Below, piece by piece: positions 1 through 8,261 of a DNA stretch of 40,894 bases. Source of the stretch: Lachnospiraceae bacterium (GTDB taxonomy: Bacteria; Bacillota; Clostridia; Lachnospirales; Lachnospiraceae); assembly GCA_017437965.1 (NCBI GenBank), contig JAFRWN010000157.1, forward strand, positions 1 to 40,894, given 5' to 3'. The position numbers and the translations under genes were made by a program. The notes under the pieces were generated by a model. The model saw only the letters and a list, made by a program, of their open reading frames with translations. It did no database searches and was not told the DNA's origin. Position 1 is the stretch's first letter. The number at the start of each line of letters is the position of its first letter.

Positions 1-1
1 T

Positions 2-103
2 GTAAGCTATGACGGAAAGATCGATTCTGCGGATGCACTACAGATACTGCGTTTCGATGTCAACAAAGCAAAATTAAAATGGAACAAAGATGATACAATC
101 TGA
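2..103 (+). CDS. C-terminal dockerin-type tail of a surface protein (5' end outside window)
   Basis: Frame 2 is open from the window edge and ends in TGA at 101-103. The 33 visible residues contain one calcium-loop and helix unit, YDGKIDSADALQILRFDVNK, which nearly matches the repeats closing the protein at 3287-5119 (DGKVDSADALLILR). Type I dockerin-like modules have two such F-hand repeats, so the first would lie upstream. In Lachnospiraceae such modules occur on many cell-surface proteins and do not by themselves prove a cellulosome. The rest of the protein cannot be seen. A hairpin terminator follows at 131-161. Confidence 0.75.
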   Translation, partial: VSYDGKIDSADALQILRFDVNKAKLKWNKDDTI

Positions 104-130
104 CCCTCGGATCTGAGGGTTGACCCGGAT

Positions 131-161
131 GGGAGGCTGATTATATGTCAGCCTCCTATTT
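131..161 (+). terminator. Intrinsic terminator after the dockerin gene
   Basis: A 9-bp perfect stem (GGAGGCTGA at 132-140 with TCAGCCTCC at 148-156) closes a 7-nt loop and is followed by TATTTTTG and then a run of T. Confidence 0.85.
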
Positions 162-192
162 TTGTCGTTTTTTAATAAAAATTTTTAAATTC

Positions 193-227
193 TTGGTGCA
201 CTTTTGGTGCATTTGGTGTGTTATACT
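193..227 (+). promoter_or_regulatory. Three TTGGTG direct repeats upstream of a TATACT -10 box
   Basis: TTGGTGCA occurs at 193-200 and 204-211, and TTGGTGTG at 213-220, spaced 11 and 9 bp. A TATACT -10 box lies at 222-227. No good -35 box sits 16-18 bp upstream of it. Repeats about one helical turn apart in place of a -35 fit an activator-dependent promoter for the gene at 265; the activator role is inference. Confidence 0.4.
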
Positions 228-264
228 CTGTGTAAACATTATACTTCATAAGGAGGAGTGAAAA

Positions 265-3138
265 ATGCCCGGAAGAAGATATATACAGGATATAGCAGCT
301 GGATTTAACAGTATTGAAGATAATAACGATGTCGATTTTAATGAGCTGAAGGATGCGGCTAACAAAGCGTTGGCCGCATACGAGGCTTTTCTGAACAAAC
401 CGGAAAAATCATATCTGGATAAATCAGATATCCAGAAAGATAATTATACTCTCAGGCACAAAATGTCGGAGTATCTGAAGAAAAACGAAAAAAATCCCGA
501 TGAAAAATATGCCGTTGTGGCAAAAAATTACAATGCCATAGTTGAAAAGTGCAAATATGACAGGGAAAACTATGCGCCGAACAGTCTTTCTGATGCCCTG
601 AGAGAGAAAAACGCAGAGATATATAATAAGGCATGCCTGGTAGCGGGAATCAATAATAAGGCAAAGGATTTCGAAGAAAAGTATCAGGTAATCGATAAAG
701 CACAGAAGGAAGAACGCAGGGAGGATGTTTACAAGGCCATTGCCGAGTTCCTGTATATCGGAGAGCTTGAGCGTCAGCTTTCTTTAGCAACAGCCGATAA
801 ATATGTAAATGAACATCCCGAAGAGGCAAAACAGTGGCAGGATGAGATTTTTGATGATCTTTATTCGGATGATTTTTCAAAAAATGCCCAGGAATTTGTC
901 AAGAATGATAAATTCGGTAAAATGCTTTACGACGGGGTGATGAAGGATTATTTTAAAACGGAAGATAGTTTAGTTGCCGGAAAAAAGAATGCTTTAAAAG
1001 ACAAGTTAAACGAAATCCTTCTCGACCATATAAACGAGACCTATGATCAGGCATACTATGACTATGACAGGGAAAATCTGAGTGAGGAAGAAAAGAAAAA
1101 GATAGAGGAAATCGCCGACGAGCTTGATAAATGCAGGGACGTTGCCTATGCTTTTACCCTTGACTGTCGCGACGATATTTATCTTGACACCTTTGATATC
1201 AGAACAAGGGCCGAAATTAACGGTAAAATTGAATATGTCTATAATAAGGAAAAGCAGGAGCAGTTTGAAAAGCCCGTCAGTGATTATAAGGACAGGCTCG
1301 CAGATGCCGAGAAGAAAGATAAAGAGCTTAAAGAGTTAAATGAAGCCCTTAACAAAGATATTGCCGGATGGAAAGCTACTGTCGAAAAATGCGAGAAACA
1401 GCTCGAGAATATCAGGGTCTGGGATGCTCAGAAGCATGGCCCGATAGCAATGGAAAGAGACAGGGCTCAGGGAAATATTAATAACTTGACTCCCGTTCTG
1501 GAAGACAATGTAAAGAAGCTTGAAGAAAGCAAAAAAGCACTTGAGGAGCTTAATAAAGAAGGAGAAAAGTCAAGGTCCAAGGAGGCTGTTCAGGAAAGAA
1601 AACAGGCCGAATTAGAGAGAAGAAGAAAAAACGATCTCTATGTGAACGCTGAAGACTTTGAAGATAAAGATAAGAGTAAAACTACAAAAATCGTAAGAAA
1701 TCCGAGTGTTGCTTCAAGGGAAATGTCAGAGTTAATCAGGACCGGCGGTCTTGCAAAAGCAATGGCTGGTGATATTAAATTATCCGATGACTTCAGAAAG
1801 ATAACGCAGAATATTACCGTTGAGACCAAAAACATTGTAAGACATTCCGACTACACCAGAAAGGAAAGAAAAAATATAGCGCCTGAAATGGGCGTGAAGA
1901 TCAGCAATGTCCTTAATAAAAATGAAGAAATCAAAAATGAAAAGATAAAGACTGAAGATGTTATCTTAGAAAACGAGAACGCCCAGGAGCTTAACGAAAG
2001 CTTTGAGGAGATAAATGCTCTCGGAGACAAGGATGCACCGAGTCTTGCCTCAGAGGCAGCAGCCCTTACTAAGGCAGAAGAGGGCGTATGGTTTGGTACT
2101 AAACAGTACACGGATATAGTTAATGAGCTGAAGGAAATCAATAAGCTCGAAAACAAGCTTAATGCGGAAAGGCTTAAGGCAAAACAGAATAATGGCTCGG
2201 ATCTGGAGCTTGTAGGCTTTGGTGAAAATATCAGTCTTGGCAGTATTGAAAGCAAAAATGAGGGCGTGTTCTCACAGAAACTGTATAATATGGAAAAATA
2301 TCTGATCAACAGGAAGAAAGATCTGCTGCTCGACATGGATCATTACATCAACCGTAAGCTTGATGAGAGAGATGATTCATCGAAAGAAAATGAAAATTCC
2401 CGCAAACGAAGACTGGCAATGACTAAGGCCCAGAACTCCTTATCCGCATCCGTGAGGCTTGCCGAAAAGAATTTCAGGCTTACCTATGAAGAAAAGCCGA
2501 ACAGAGGAATAGGAGGAGTGGTTCACGAGCTTCGTTACGGTAACAAGAAAAATCAGAAGAACAGTGAATATAATGATATTCTTCATGATGCTGAAAGCCT
2601 GAACGAAAAGATGCTTAAAAATAAAATAAAAGGCCGCGAGATGAGAAGTGAAAAGATAAAGCTTCTCAACAAAATGATTGATTATCTTAACAATGAATTT
2701 AAAAACGTGAAGGATTCCGCTGCCATGAAGCGTAATAAGGCGAACGGCATCAAAACACATGCCTATACCTTCAGGACGGATAATAATCAGGGTAAACACC
2801 GTGAACCCAAGAGCAGTGATGAGATGCGTTACAAGATGGTTCTTGACAGTTTCGGAAACCTGGCTTCGACGCTCCTATATGATATGATGACGGACAAAAA
2901 CGTTCCGTCCGCAAGTGCCATAAAGCTCAGGGATGAGATCAGAAAACAGGCAGAGCAGCTGGATGTGCCCATAAATACCTACGACAAAAAGCTTGAAAAG
3001 AAGAAGGCTGATGAGCTTAAGGCAGAACAGCTGAAAAATATGCCGAAAAATAAAGAAGAAGAAAAGGAAGATAAGAAGGTCGAACCTGCAAAGTTAAACA
3101 ATAATAAGAAAAAGGTTATTACTAATCCGATTTTCTGA
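265..3138 (+). CDS. Large charged coiled-coil protein of unknown function
   Basis: This 957-residue protein matches no family I recognise. The ATG has a strong AAGGAGGAG ribosome site at 250-258. There is no signal peptide or transmembrane segment, so it is predicted cytoplasmic unless exported by an unusual route. It is rich in Lys, Glu, Asp and Asn. Residues about 331-455 have the heptad-like, Glu/Lys-rich character of a coiled coil, and further helical stretches occur around 610-690. The tail (about 915-957) is highly basic and acidic, ending KKKVITNPIF. It is a single-gene unit with its own -10 box and repeats upstream and a strong terminator downstream. It lies between two dockerin-type surface genes that share no obvious sequence with it. 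A structural or scaffold role is possible but unsupported. Confidence 0.85.
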   Translation: MPGRRYIQDIAAGFNSIEDNNDVDFNELKDAANKALAAYEAFLNKPEKSYLDKSDIQKDNYTLRHKMSEYLKKNEKNPDEKYAVVAKNYNAIVEKCKYDRENYAPNSLSDALREKNAEIYNKACLVAGINNKAKDFEEKYQVIDKAQKEERREDVYKAIAEFLYIGELERQLSLATADKYVNEHPEEAKQWQDEIFDDLYSDDFSKNAQEFVKNDKFGKMLYDGVMKDYFKTEDSLVAGKKNALKDKLNEILLDHINETYDQAYYDYDRENLSEEEKKKIEEIADELDKCRDVAYAFTLDCRDDIYLDTFDIRTRAEINGKIEYVYNKEKQEQFEKPVSDYKDRLADAEKKDKELKELNEALNKDIAGWKATVEKCEKQLENIRVWDAQKHGPIAMERDRAQGNINNLTPVLEDNVKKLEESKKALEELNKEGEKSRSKEAVQERKQAELERRRKNDLYVNAEDFEDKDKSKTTKIVRNPSVASREMSELIRTGGLAKAMAGDIKLSDDFRKITQNITVETKNIVRHSDYTRKERKNIAPEMGVKISNVLNKNEEIKNEKIKTEDVILENENAQELNESFEEINALGDKDAPSLASEAAALTKAEEGVWFGTKQYTDIVNELKEINKLENKLNAERLKAKQNNGSDLELVGFGENISLGSIESKNEGVFSQKLYNMEKYLINRKKDLLLDMDHYINRKLDERDDSSKENENSRKRRLAMTKAQNSLSASVRLAEKNFRLTYEEKPNRGIGGVVHELRYGNKKNQKNSEYNDILHDAESLNEKMLKNKIKGREMRSEKIKLLNKMIDYLNNEFKNVKDSAAMKRNKANGIKTHAYTFRTDNNQGKHREPKSSDEMRYKMVLDSFGNLASTLLYDMMTDKNVPSASAIKLRDEIRKQAEQLDVPINTYDKKLEKKKADELKAEQLKNMPKNKEEEKEDKKVEPAKLNNNKKKVITNPIF

Positions 3139-3163
3139 TGAAGGATAACCAAAGTGTATGATG

Positions 3164-3204
3164 AAAAGGATGGAGATTGATTTTTCAGTCTCCATCCTTT
3201 TTTG
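3164..3204 (+). terminator. Strong intrinsic terminator
   Basis: A 16-bp stem with one G-U pair (3165-3180 with 3185-3200) and a TTTT loop is followed by a T-rich run. It ends transcription of the coiled-coil gene and lies just upstream of the next reading frame, which therefore has no visible promoter. Confidence 0.9.
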
Positions 3205-3286
3205 ATTTTTTTGGAATTGTTTTCAAAAATTTTGGTTTGAATATGATGTTGCTTTCTTCCCAGGTACCAGTGTAGCTGTTGAATCT

Positions 3287-5119
3287 GTGAAAATTAATCC
3301 TGAGACTACGAGTGTTTATGAAAAGGGAGACGAGGTAATCAATGGTACCTTTGAGGCTGAGGATTACTGTAAAGAAATTAATGTGACGATCAATCCCTAT
3401 GATGCAAACAATCAGTATGTGACATATACTGTAGGAAATTCCAAGATAGCAAGAGTAGAAAAAGTAAGTCCTACCAGGGCAAGAATAATAGGAATCAAAC
3501 AGGGAGAAACGACCGTTACCGCAAAGGTTGGCGATAAAACATCAACAACGACGGTCAAAGTAGTTCCGAGGGCGCAGGGCATCACGGTAAATGTTCCGGA
3601 AGCTTTCAGTAAGGATTCAAAGGGATATTACGTTATAGGCAGGGGACAGAGTGATTATATTAAACTGACGACTTTACCGGAAGAAGCGGATGACCGCGGT
3701 AACTGTAAAGTGACTGACGGGAACATTGCAGAGGTGTATTATACAGGCAGCAATGGTTTCAAAATAACAGGTCTGAAAAACGGTACTACAACGGTTAAGT
3801 TTTATGCCAAATCAAATTCGACAGTTACGGAAACGATAAGGGTAAAAGTTGTTGATCCGGTTCTTGCAAGCAGCATTTCTTTTAAAGAAAGTACTGTTTC
3901 ATATGTTATTCCGGATGATGCTTCCGAAAAACCGGTATTTAAACCTGAGCTGATTTTTTCACCTTCAAATACTACATGGAAAAAGTACAAATTGTCTTAC
4001 AGTGAATCAGGACCGGCATTTATTATTTCGGATGTAAATGTAAAGGTATGGAGCCCGGGAAAAACTACGATAACGGCGACGACGCTTGACGGAAGTGAAA
4101 AGACTGCGAGCTTTGAACTTATAATCAGAAAGAAGCTGAACACACCCGATGCACCGGCTGTTAAGCAGGCTACGAGCTCTACCATAACCCTTGATGATTA
4201 TATTACGACGTTTGACAATCTCAGGCTTTATTATGAGTTTTCGAAGGATAAGAAAAACTGGCAGAAATCAAATGTGTTTGAAAATCTTACACCGGGTACG
4301 GAATACACCTTCTACAAGAGGGCTGTCGGCCTGACTGATGATTATGTTACAAGTGAAATCAGTGAAGGAACCAAGGCAACAACAAACGAAGCACCTTCAT
4401 CTATCCAGCTGATGACTGACAAAACCAATATTCTGGTGGGAGAGCAGATAAATATTAAGGGCAAGATCCTACCGGAACAGCTCGGGGATGACAGACTGAT
4501 AACATGGAAGTCAAGCGATTCTACTATTGCTAGTGTCACCACGGTTGTTGATTCGTCGAGTACTCCACAGCAGAAGATTATTGTTACAGGCAAAAAAGCA
4601 GGTACGGTAACCATTACTGCTTCGTCAAAATCGTTTCCGGATATAAAGAAATCTGTTACCATCACTGTATACAAAGAAGATTTTCTTGTAAATATTACGA
4701 AGTATCCCGGTGATCTGGAAGTGAGCCAGAGGGGAATTCAGGATGGCAACAGATACATGGGAAGCATCTACCTGTCTCTGAAAAATGATAAGCCTTGTAT
4801 GCTTCTTGTTTCGACCGACAAAGGAAAGACATATACACGTAAGGTACAGCAGGCAGATGTAACTAATGATTGGTATGATTATACTTTTGATATCAAGTCC
4901 GACATGAAACTGGCCATCTGCCTAGCAGGCGATGTAAACCTTGACGGAAAGGTTGATTCTGCGGATGCTCTTCTGATATTACGTTATGATGTCAATAAAG
5001 CAACTTTGAACAACATCCAGCTTCTGGCTGCGGATGTGAGTAAGGATGGTAAGGTTGATTCAGCGGATGCGCTTCTGATATTAAGAAGCGATGTCAATAA
5101 AGCAGAGTTGGAGTGGTGA
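3287..5119 (+). CDS. Ig-like/FN3 surface protein with C-terminal dockerin, apparently 5'-truncated
   Basis: The 610 visible residues form a string of beta-sandwich modules: Big2-like domains at about 1-92, 93-190 and 190-283, a fibronectin III-like domain at 284-370, another Big2 at 371-465, an unassigned module at 466-547, and a dockerin-like pair of F-hand repeats at 548-610 (DVNLDGKVDSADALLILR and DVSKDGKVDSADALLILR). Such architectures belong to secreted adhesins or scaffolding proteins. No signal peptide is present. The GTG start has no ribosome site, and domain-like sequence (GTSVAVESV) continues in frame upstream of it to about 3263. The frame is open back to 3206, with no usable ATG, right after a terminator. 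I infer that the 5' end was lost, so this may be a silent remnant. Confidence 0.7.
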   Translation: MKINPETTSVYEKGDEVINGTFEAEDYCKEINVTINPYDANNQYVTYTVGNSKIARVEKVSPTRARIIGIKQGETTVTAKVGDKTSTTTVKVVPRAQGITVNVPEAFSKDSKGYYVIGRGQSDYIKLTTLPEEADDRGNCKVTDGNIAEVYYTGSNGFKITGLKNGTTTVKFYAKSNSTVTETIRVKVVDPVLASSISFKESTVSYVIPDDASEKPVFKPELIFSPSNTTWKKYKLSYSESGPAFIISDVNVKVWSPGKTTITATTLDGSEKTASFELIIRKKLNTPDAPAVKQATSSTITLDDYITTFDNLRLYYEFSKDKKNWQKSNVFENLTPGTEYTFYKRAVGLTDDYVTSEISEGTKATTNEAPSSIQLMTDKTNILVGEQINIKGKILPEQLGDDRLITWKSSDSTIASVTTVVDSSSTPQQKIIVTGKKAGTVTITASSKSFPDIKKSVTITVYKEDFLVNITKYPGDLEVSQRGIQDGNRYMGSIYLSLKNDKPCMLLVSTDKGKTYTRKVQQADVTNDWYDYTFDIKSDMKLAICLAGDVNLDGKVDSADALLILRYDVNKATLNNIQLLAADVSKDGKVDSADALLILRSDVNKAELEW

Positions 5120-5263
5120 TTTAATGTAAAGGAAGGCAAACCCATGACAGATAATATTGATGTATTTGTTCAGAACAGTATAAAGTCAGGATACAATCCT
5201 TGTTGTACCTGAAAAATGGTTAAAAAGCCGGTTGCGGTGGAGGTGAAGATAAAGGGGTGATTT

Positions 5264-5878
5264 TCACGCCTTAAACACCTGAATAATACTTCTGATACAT
5301 GAGAAAAGATAGGGCTTGTAGGTCTCGAGATCTACAGGCTCTTTTTCTATGATGATGGAGTGAACCGTGGAGCTGACGAATTCCACGATGGTGTAGAGCA
5401 TGAGCTCGGGATTGCGCCATTCATAGTTTTCGGAACTGATAAGTTCCTTATACATTGCAGCAATATCGAAATTGCCGATGAAGTCGGTGCGCTCGAAAGC
5501 CTTCTTATAAAAACCGAGATGGAGGTTGCGGTTCAAAAATTTTACAAGCTTGGGGTCTTTGTTCAGCTCGGTGATAAGATCGTCAGTGATGATGATCAGT
5601 TTGTCTTCAACTGACAAGGGCATGCCCATGGCCTCGTGGCTCTTAAGATCCTCGAGTGCATGTACCAGAAGTCCCTCAGCCTTTCTTGCAATCAGCTGGT
5701 CGATCAGATCCTCCTTGTCTCTGAAATAGGAATAGAAGGTACCTTTTCCGACGCCGGCTTTTTCCGCAATCTCGGCTATCGAAACGTTCGGGATGCCTTT
5801 TGACATAAATAGATTATAGGACTGCATCAGAAGAGAAGTCCTTTTCTGTCTCTTGTTTTCTTCAACCTTCTTGCCCAT
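5264..5878 (-). CDS. TetR/AcrR-family transcriptional repressor
   Basis: This 204-residue protein has the usual TetR length and layout. The N-terminal helix-turn-helix is at about 25-65 (VSIAEIAEKAGVGKGTFYSY followed by F.DKEDL), the family's most conserved stretch. The rest is the all-helical ligand and dimer domain. Its ATG is preceded by a GGAGG site (minus strand, near 5890). It is divergent from an MMPL exporter and heptad-repeat lipoprotein, and the intergenic region holds palindromes over the exporter promoter, so it very likely represses that operon and perhaps itself. The inducer is unknown; substrates of MMPL pumps in similar contexts are often lipids, bile acids or cationic drugs. 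Confidence 0.93.
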   Translation of the reverse strand: MGKKVEENKRQKRTSLLMQSYNLFMSKGIPNVSIAEIAEKAGVGKGTFYSYFRDKEDLIDQLIARKAEGLLVHALEDLKSHEAMGMPLSVEDKLIIITDDLITELNKDPKLVKFLNRNLHLGFYKKAFERTDFIGNFDIAAMYKELISSENYEWRNPELMLYTIVEFVSSTVHSIIIEKEPVDLETYKPYLFSCIRSIIQVFKA

Positions 5879-5952
5879 TTTTATTATCCTCCGTAGGTTT
5901 CTCTCTTTTCGAATTCAAAAACTGAATATATACCATTTCAAACTTCCTTATT

Positions 5953-5981
5953 ATTATAAGGTAAATAAAGCGTTCGCGCAA
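5953..5981 (-). promoter_or_regulatory. Promoter of the TetR gene
   Basis: On the minus strand, TTGCGC (5976-5981) and TATAAT (5953-5958) are separated by 17 bp and point to the repressor gene about 75 bp downstream. Confidence 0.55.
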
Positions 5982-6070
5982 GGTAAAATTGAAATAATTG
6001 ACCGGAATTGTGTTCTTTTGGTCATATTGGTCAATTTTCTCCTGCTTTTCCTATAAGATACATCAAAAAC

Positions 6071-6153
6071 GACCAAAAGTCAAGAAAAAATAAAAAATAG
6101 TTGACTTTCAGTCGAAAGAGTGATATACTGTGCACAAAAGATGACCAAAGGTC
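6071..6153. promoter_or_regulatory. Three palindromic operator sites (probable TetR targets)
   Basis: Three 11-bp sites share the form GAC-N5-GTC: GACCAAAAGTC (6071-6081), GACTTTCAGTC (6103-6113) and GACCAAAGGTC (6143-6153). Most are extended to TTGAC or GTCAA. Half-sites GGTCA also occur at 6020-6024 and 6029-6033. The middle site covers the -35 box and the third lies just past the expected start point, which is ideal for repression. Assignment to the adjacent TetR protein is inference from position. Confidence 0.7.
6101..6129 (+). promoter_or_regulatory. Promoter of the MMPL/lipoprotein operon
   Basis: TTGACT (6101-6106) and TATACT (6124-6129) are spaced by 17 bp, a near-consensus sigma-A promoter. 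Its -35 box is embedded in one palindrome and a second palindrome lies at about +7 to +17. Confidence 0.8.
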
Positions 6154-6174
6154 AAAGAGAGGACGCTGATTTAA

Positions 6175-8259
6175 ATGCAGAAAATATCAGAAAAGATAGT
6201 TAAATTCCGATATGTAATTCTTGCGATAAGCATTCTGCTCCTTATCCCTTCGGCGATAGGATTCATCAATACAAGGATTAATTATGATATCCTGTATTAC
6301 CTGCCGCACGATATCGAAACGATGAAGGGCCAGGACGTGCTGATCGATGAATTCGGAAAGGGTGCCTACGGCATGTTCATAGTGAACGGCATGAACACAT
6401 CCGACCGCATGAAGCTGGCCGACAAGATAAAAGCTATCGACCATGTTTCAGAAGTAATCTGCTACGACAGTTTGGTGGATGGCAAGATACCGGTTGAGGC
6501 ACTTCCGGAAAAAGCAAAGAAGATTTTCTTCTCCGACAAGGGAAGCATGATGATGATCTTCTTCGACACAACAAGCTCCGCCGATGAGACAATGAAAGCC
6601 ATCGAAGAGATAAGAAAGGTCGGAGACAAGCAGTGCTTTTTGTCCGGTATGGCAGCAATCGTTACCGATACAAAGAACATGGTTCAGGACCAGATCGTAA
6701 GCTACACGCTGATAGCAATAGTGCTTGCGCTTATCGTACTTATGATAACGATGGATTCCTTCCTCGTTCCGATTCTTTTCCTTTTAAGCATCGGCATGAC
6801 GATAATCTACAACTTGGGAACCAACTTCATTGCAGGAGAGATTTCCTTCATTACAATGGCGCTGGTTGCAGTGCTCCAGCTTGGTGTAACGATGGACTAT
6901 TCAATCTTCCTTTACCACAGCTACAAGGAGCAGTGCGGTAACTATGAAAAGAAGACTGATGCAATGGCAGCCGCAATAACCGCAACCATCACCTCGGTTT
7001 CGGGATCTTCACTTACAACCATCGCCGGATTCTTCGCCATGTGCTTCATGGCATTTACGCTCGGCAAGGATATGGGTATCGTAATGATGAAGGGTGTTGC
7101 GTTTGGCGTTATTGGCTGCGTTACCATCCTTCCCGCGATGATACTGATATTCGACAAGGCGATATGGAAAACCACCCATAAAACCTTCCATATTCCTGCA
7201 AAGGGACTTTCAAAGATAGTTACAAAGTGGTACATTCCGATTTCGATAATCATGCTTTTGCTCTGGGTGCCTTCACTTATCGGTTACAAGAATATCGATG
7301 TTTACTACAAACTTGATAAGGCGCTTCCGAGTTACCTCCCTTCAGTTCAGGGCAACAAGGAGCTTGAGGAAGGCTATGAGATGAGCTCGGTTTCGATGAT
7401 ACTGTGCGATTCGAAGCTCTCTCAGGTGCAGACCAAGAAGATGATAGATGAGATAAACGCGCTGCCCGGTGTGTCGATCGCGGCAGGCCTTGATTCGATA
7501 AAGGGCGCGCTGATACCGGAGGAAATGATTCCGGACAGCTTAAGATCCAAACTTGAAAGTGAAAACCATAAGATGCTGGTTGTTTCTTCGGAATATGAAA
7601 TAGCGACCGACGAGCTTAACGACCAGTGCAAGACGATAAATGATATAATAAAGAAATATGACGAGAATGCAATGCTCGTAGGCGAGGGCCCCGCAACCAA
7701 GGACCTCATCGAGATTACAGACCGGGATTTCAAGGTTGTTTCGGCGATTTCGATCGGTGCCATATTCCTTCTGATACTGTTCGTACTGAAGTCGGTATCG
7801 CTGCCGTTCATCCTGGTGTTTGTCATCGAGCTTGCAATCTACATCAACATGAGCATGGCATTTTTCCTCGGAACCACGCTTCCGTTCATCGCTTCGATAT
7901 GTGTCGGAACGATACAGCTCGGCGCAACTGTTGACTATGCAATACTGATGACCAACAGGTACAAGACCGAGAGGATAGCCGGAAAAGACAAGAAGGAAGC
8001 AGTAAAGATCGCTGTTATAACCTCCATTAATTCGATCATTTCATCGGCACTCGGTTTCTTCGCCGCAACCATAGGCGTAGCGGTTTACTCGGATGTCGAC
8101 CTGATCGGTTCCATATGCATGCTTTTAGCCCGTGGCGCAATAATCAGTATGCTGATCGTTCTTACGCTTCTGCCGGCACTTCTGGTGCTCTGTGACGGAA
8201 TTATCATAAGGACAACACTGGGTATGAAGGATTGTAAGATGAAGAAAGGAAGTATATAA
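6175..8259 (+). CDS. MMPL/RND-family transporter
   Basis: This 694-residue polytopic protein has the duplicated RND/MMPL plan: an N-terminal helix (about 10-30), a large extracytoplasmic loop, a bundle of hydrophobic helices at about 170-330, then a second helix, loop and bundle (about 355-680). The paired segments GVTMDYSIFLYHSYKE (half 1) and GATVDYAILMTNRYK (half 2) carry the conserved membrane Asp-Tyr typical of proton-driven MMPL proteins. MMPL proteins in Gram-positives export lipids or drugs; the substrate here is unknown. A GAGAGGA ribosome site is 12 nt upstream. Two bases separate it from the lipoprotein gene at 8262, so the two are co-expressed and probably act together under the divergent TetR repressor. 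Confidence 0.92.
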   Translation: MQKISEKIVKFRYVILAISILLLIPSAIGFINTRINYDILYYLPHDIETMKGQDVLIDEFGKGAYGMFIVNGMNTSDRMKLADKIKAIDHVSEVICYDSLVDGKIPVEALPEKAKKIFFSDKGSMMMIFFDTTSSADETMKAIEEIRKVGDKQCFLSGMAAIVTDTKNMVQDQIVSYTLIAIVLALIVLMITMDSFLVPILFLLSIGMTIIYNLGTNFIAGEISFITMALVAVLQLGVTMDYSIFLYHSYKEQCGNYEKKTDAMAAAITATITSVSGSSLTTIAGFFAMCFMAFTLGKDMGIVMMKGVAFGVIGCVTILPAMILIFDKAIWKTTHKTFHIPAKGLSKIVTKWYIPISIIMLLLWVPSLIGYKNIDVYYKLDKALPSYLPSVQGNKELEEGYEMSSVSMILCDSKLSQVQTKKMIDEINALPGVSIAAGLDSIKGALIPEEMIPDSLRSKLESENHKMLVVSSEYEIATDELNDQCKTINDIIKKYDENAMLVGEGPATKDLIEITDRDFKVVSAISIGAIFLLILFVLKSVSLPFILVFVIELAIYINMSMAFFLGTTLPFIASICVGTIQLGATVDYAILMTNRYKTERIAGKDKKEAVKIAVITSINSIISSALGFFAATIGVAVYSDVDLIGSICMLLARGAIISMLIVLTLLPALLVLCDGIIIRTTLGMKDCKMKKGSI

Positions 8260-8261
8260 AA

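Noticed and set aside
1851..2336. 161-codon minus-strand frame inside the coiled-coil gene
   Set aside because: Antisense shadow of a Lys/Glu-rich sequence; Ser/Phe/Leu-rich and no initiation signal.
5144..5212. 22-codon open frame with a possible AAGGAAGG ribosome site after the dockerin gene
   Set aside because: Too short and without a promoter or recognisable signal; it follows a gene that may itself be silent.
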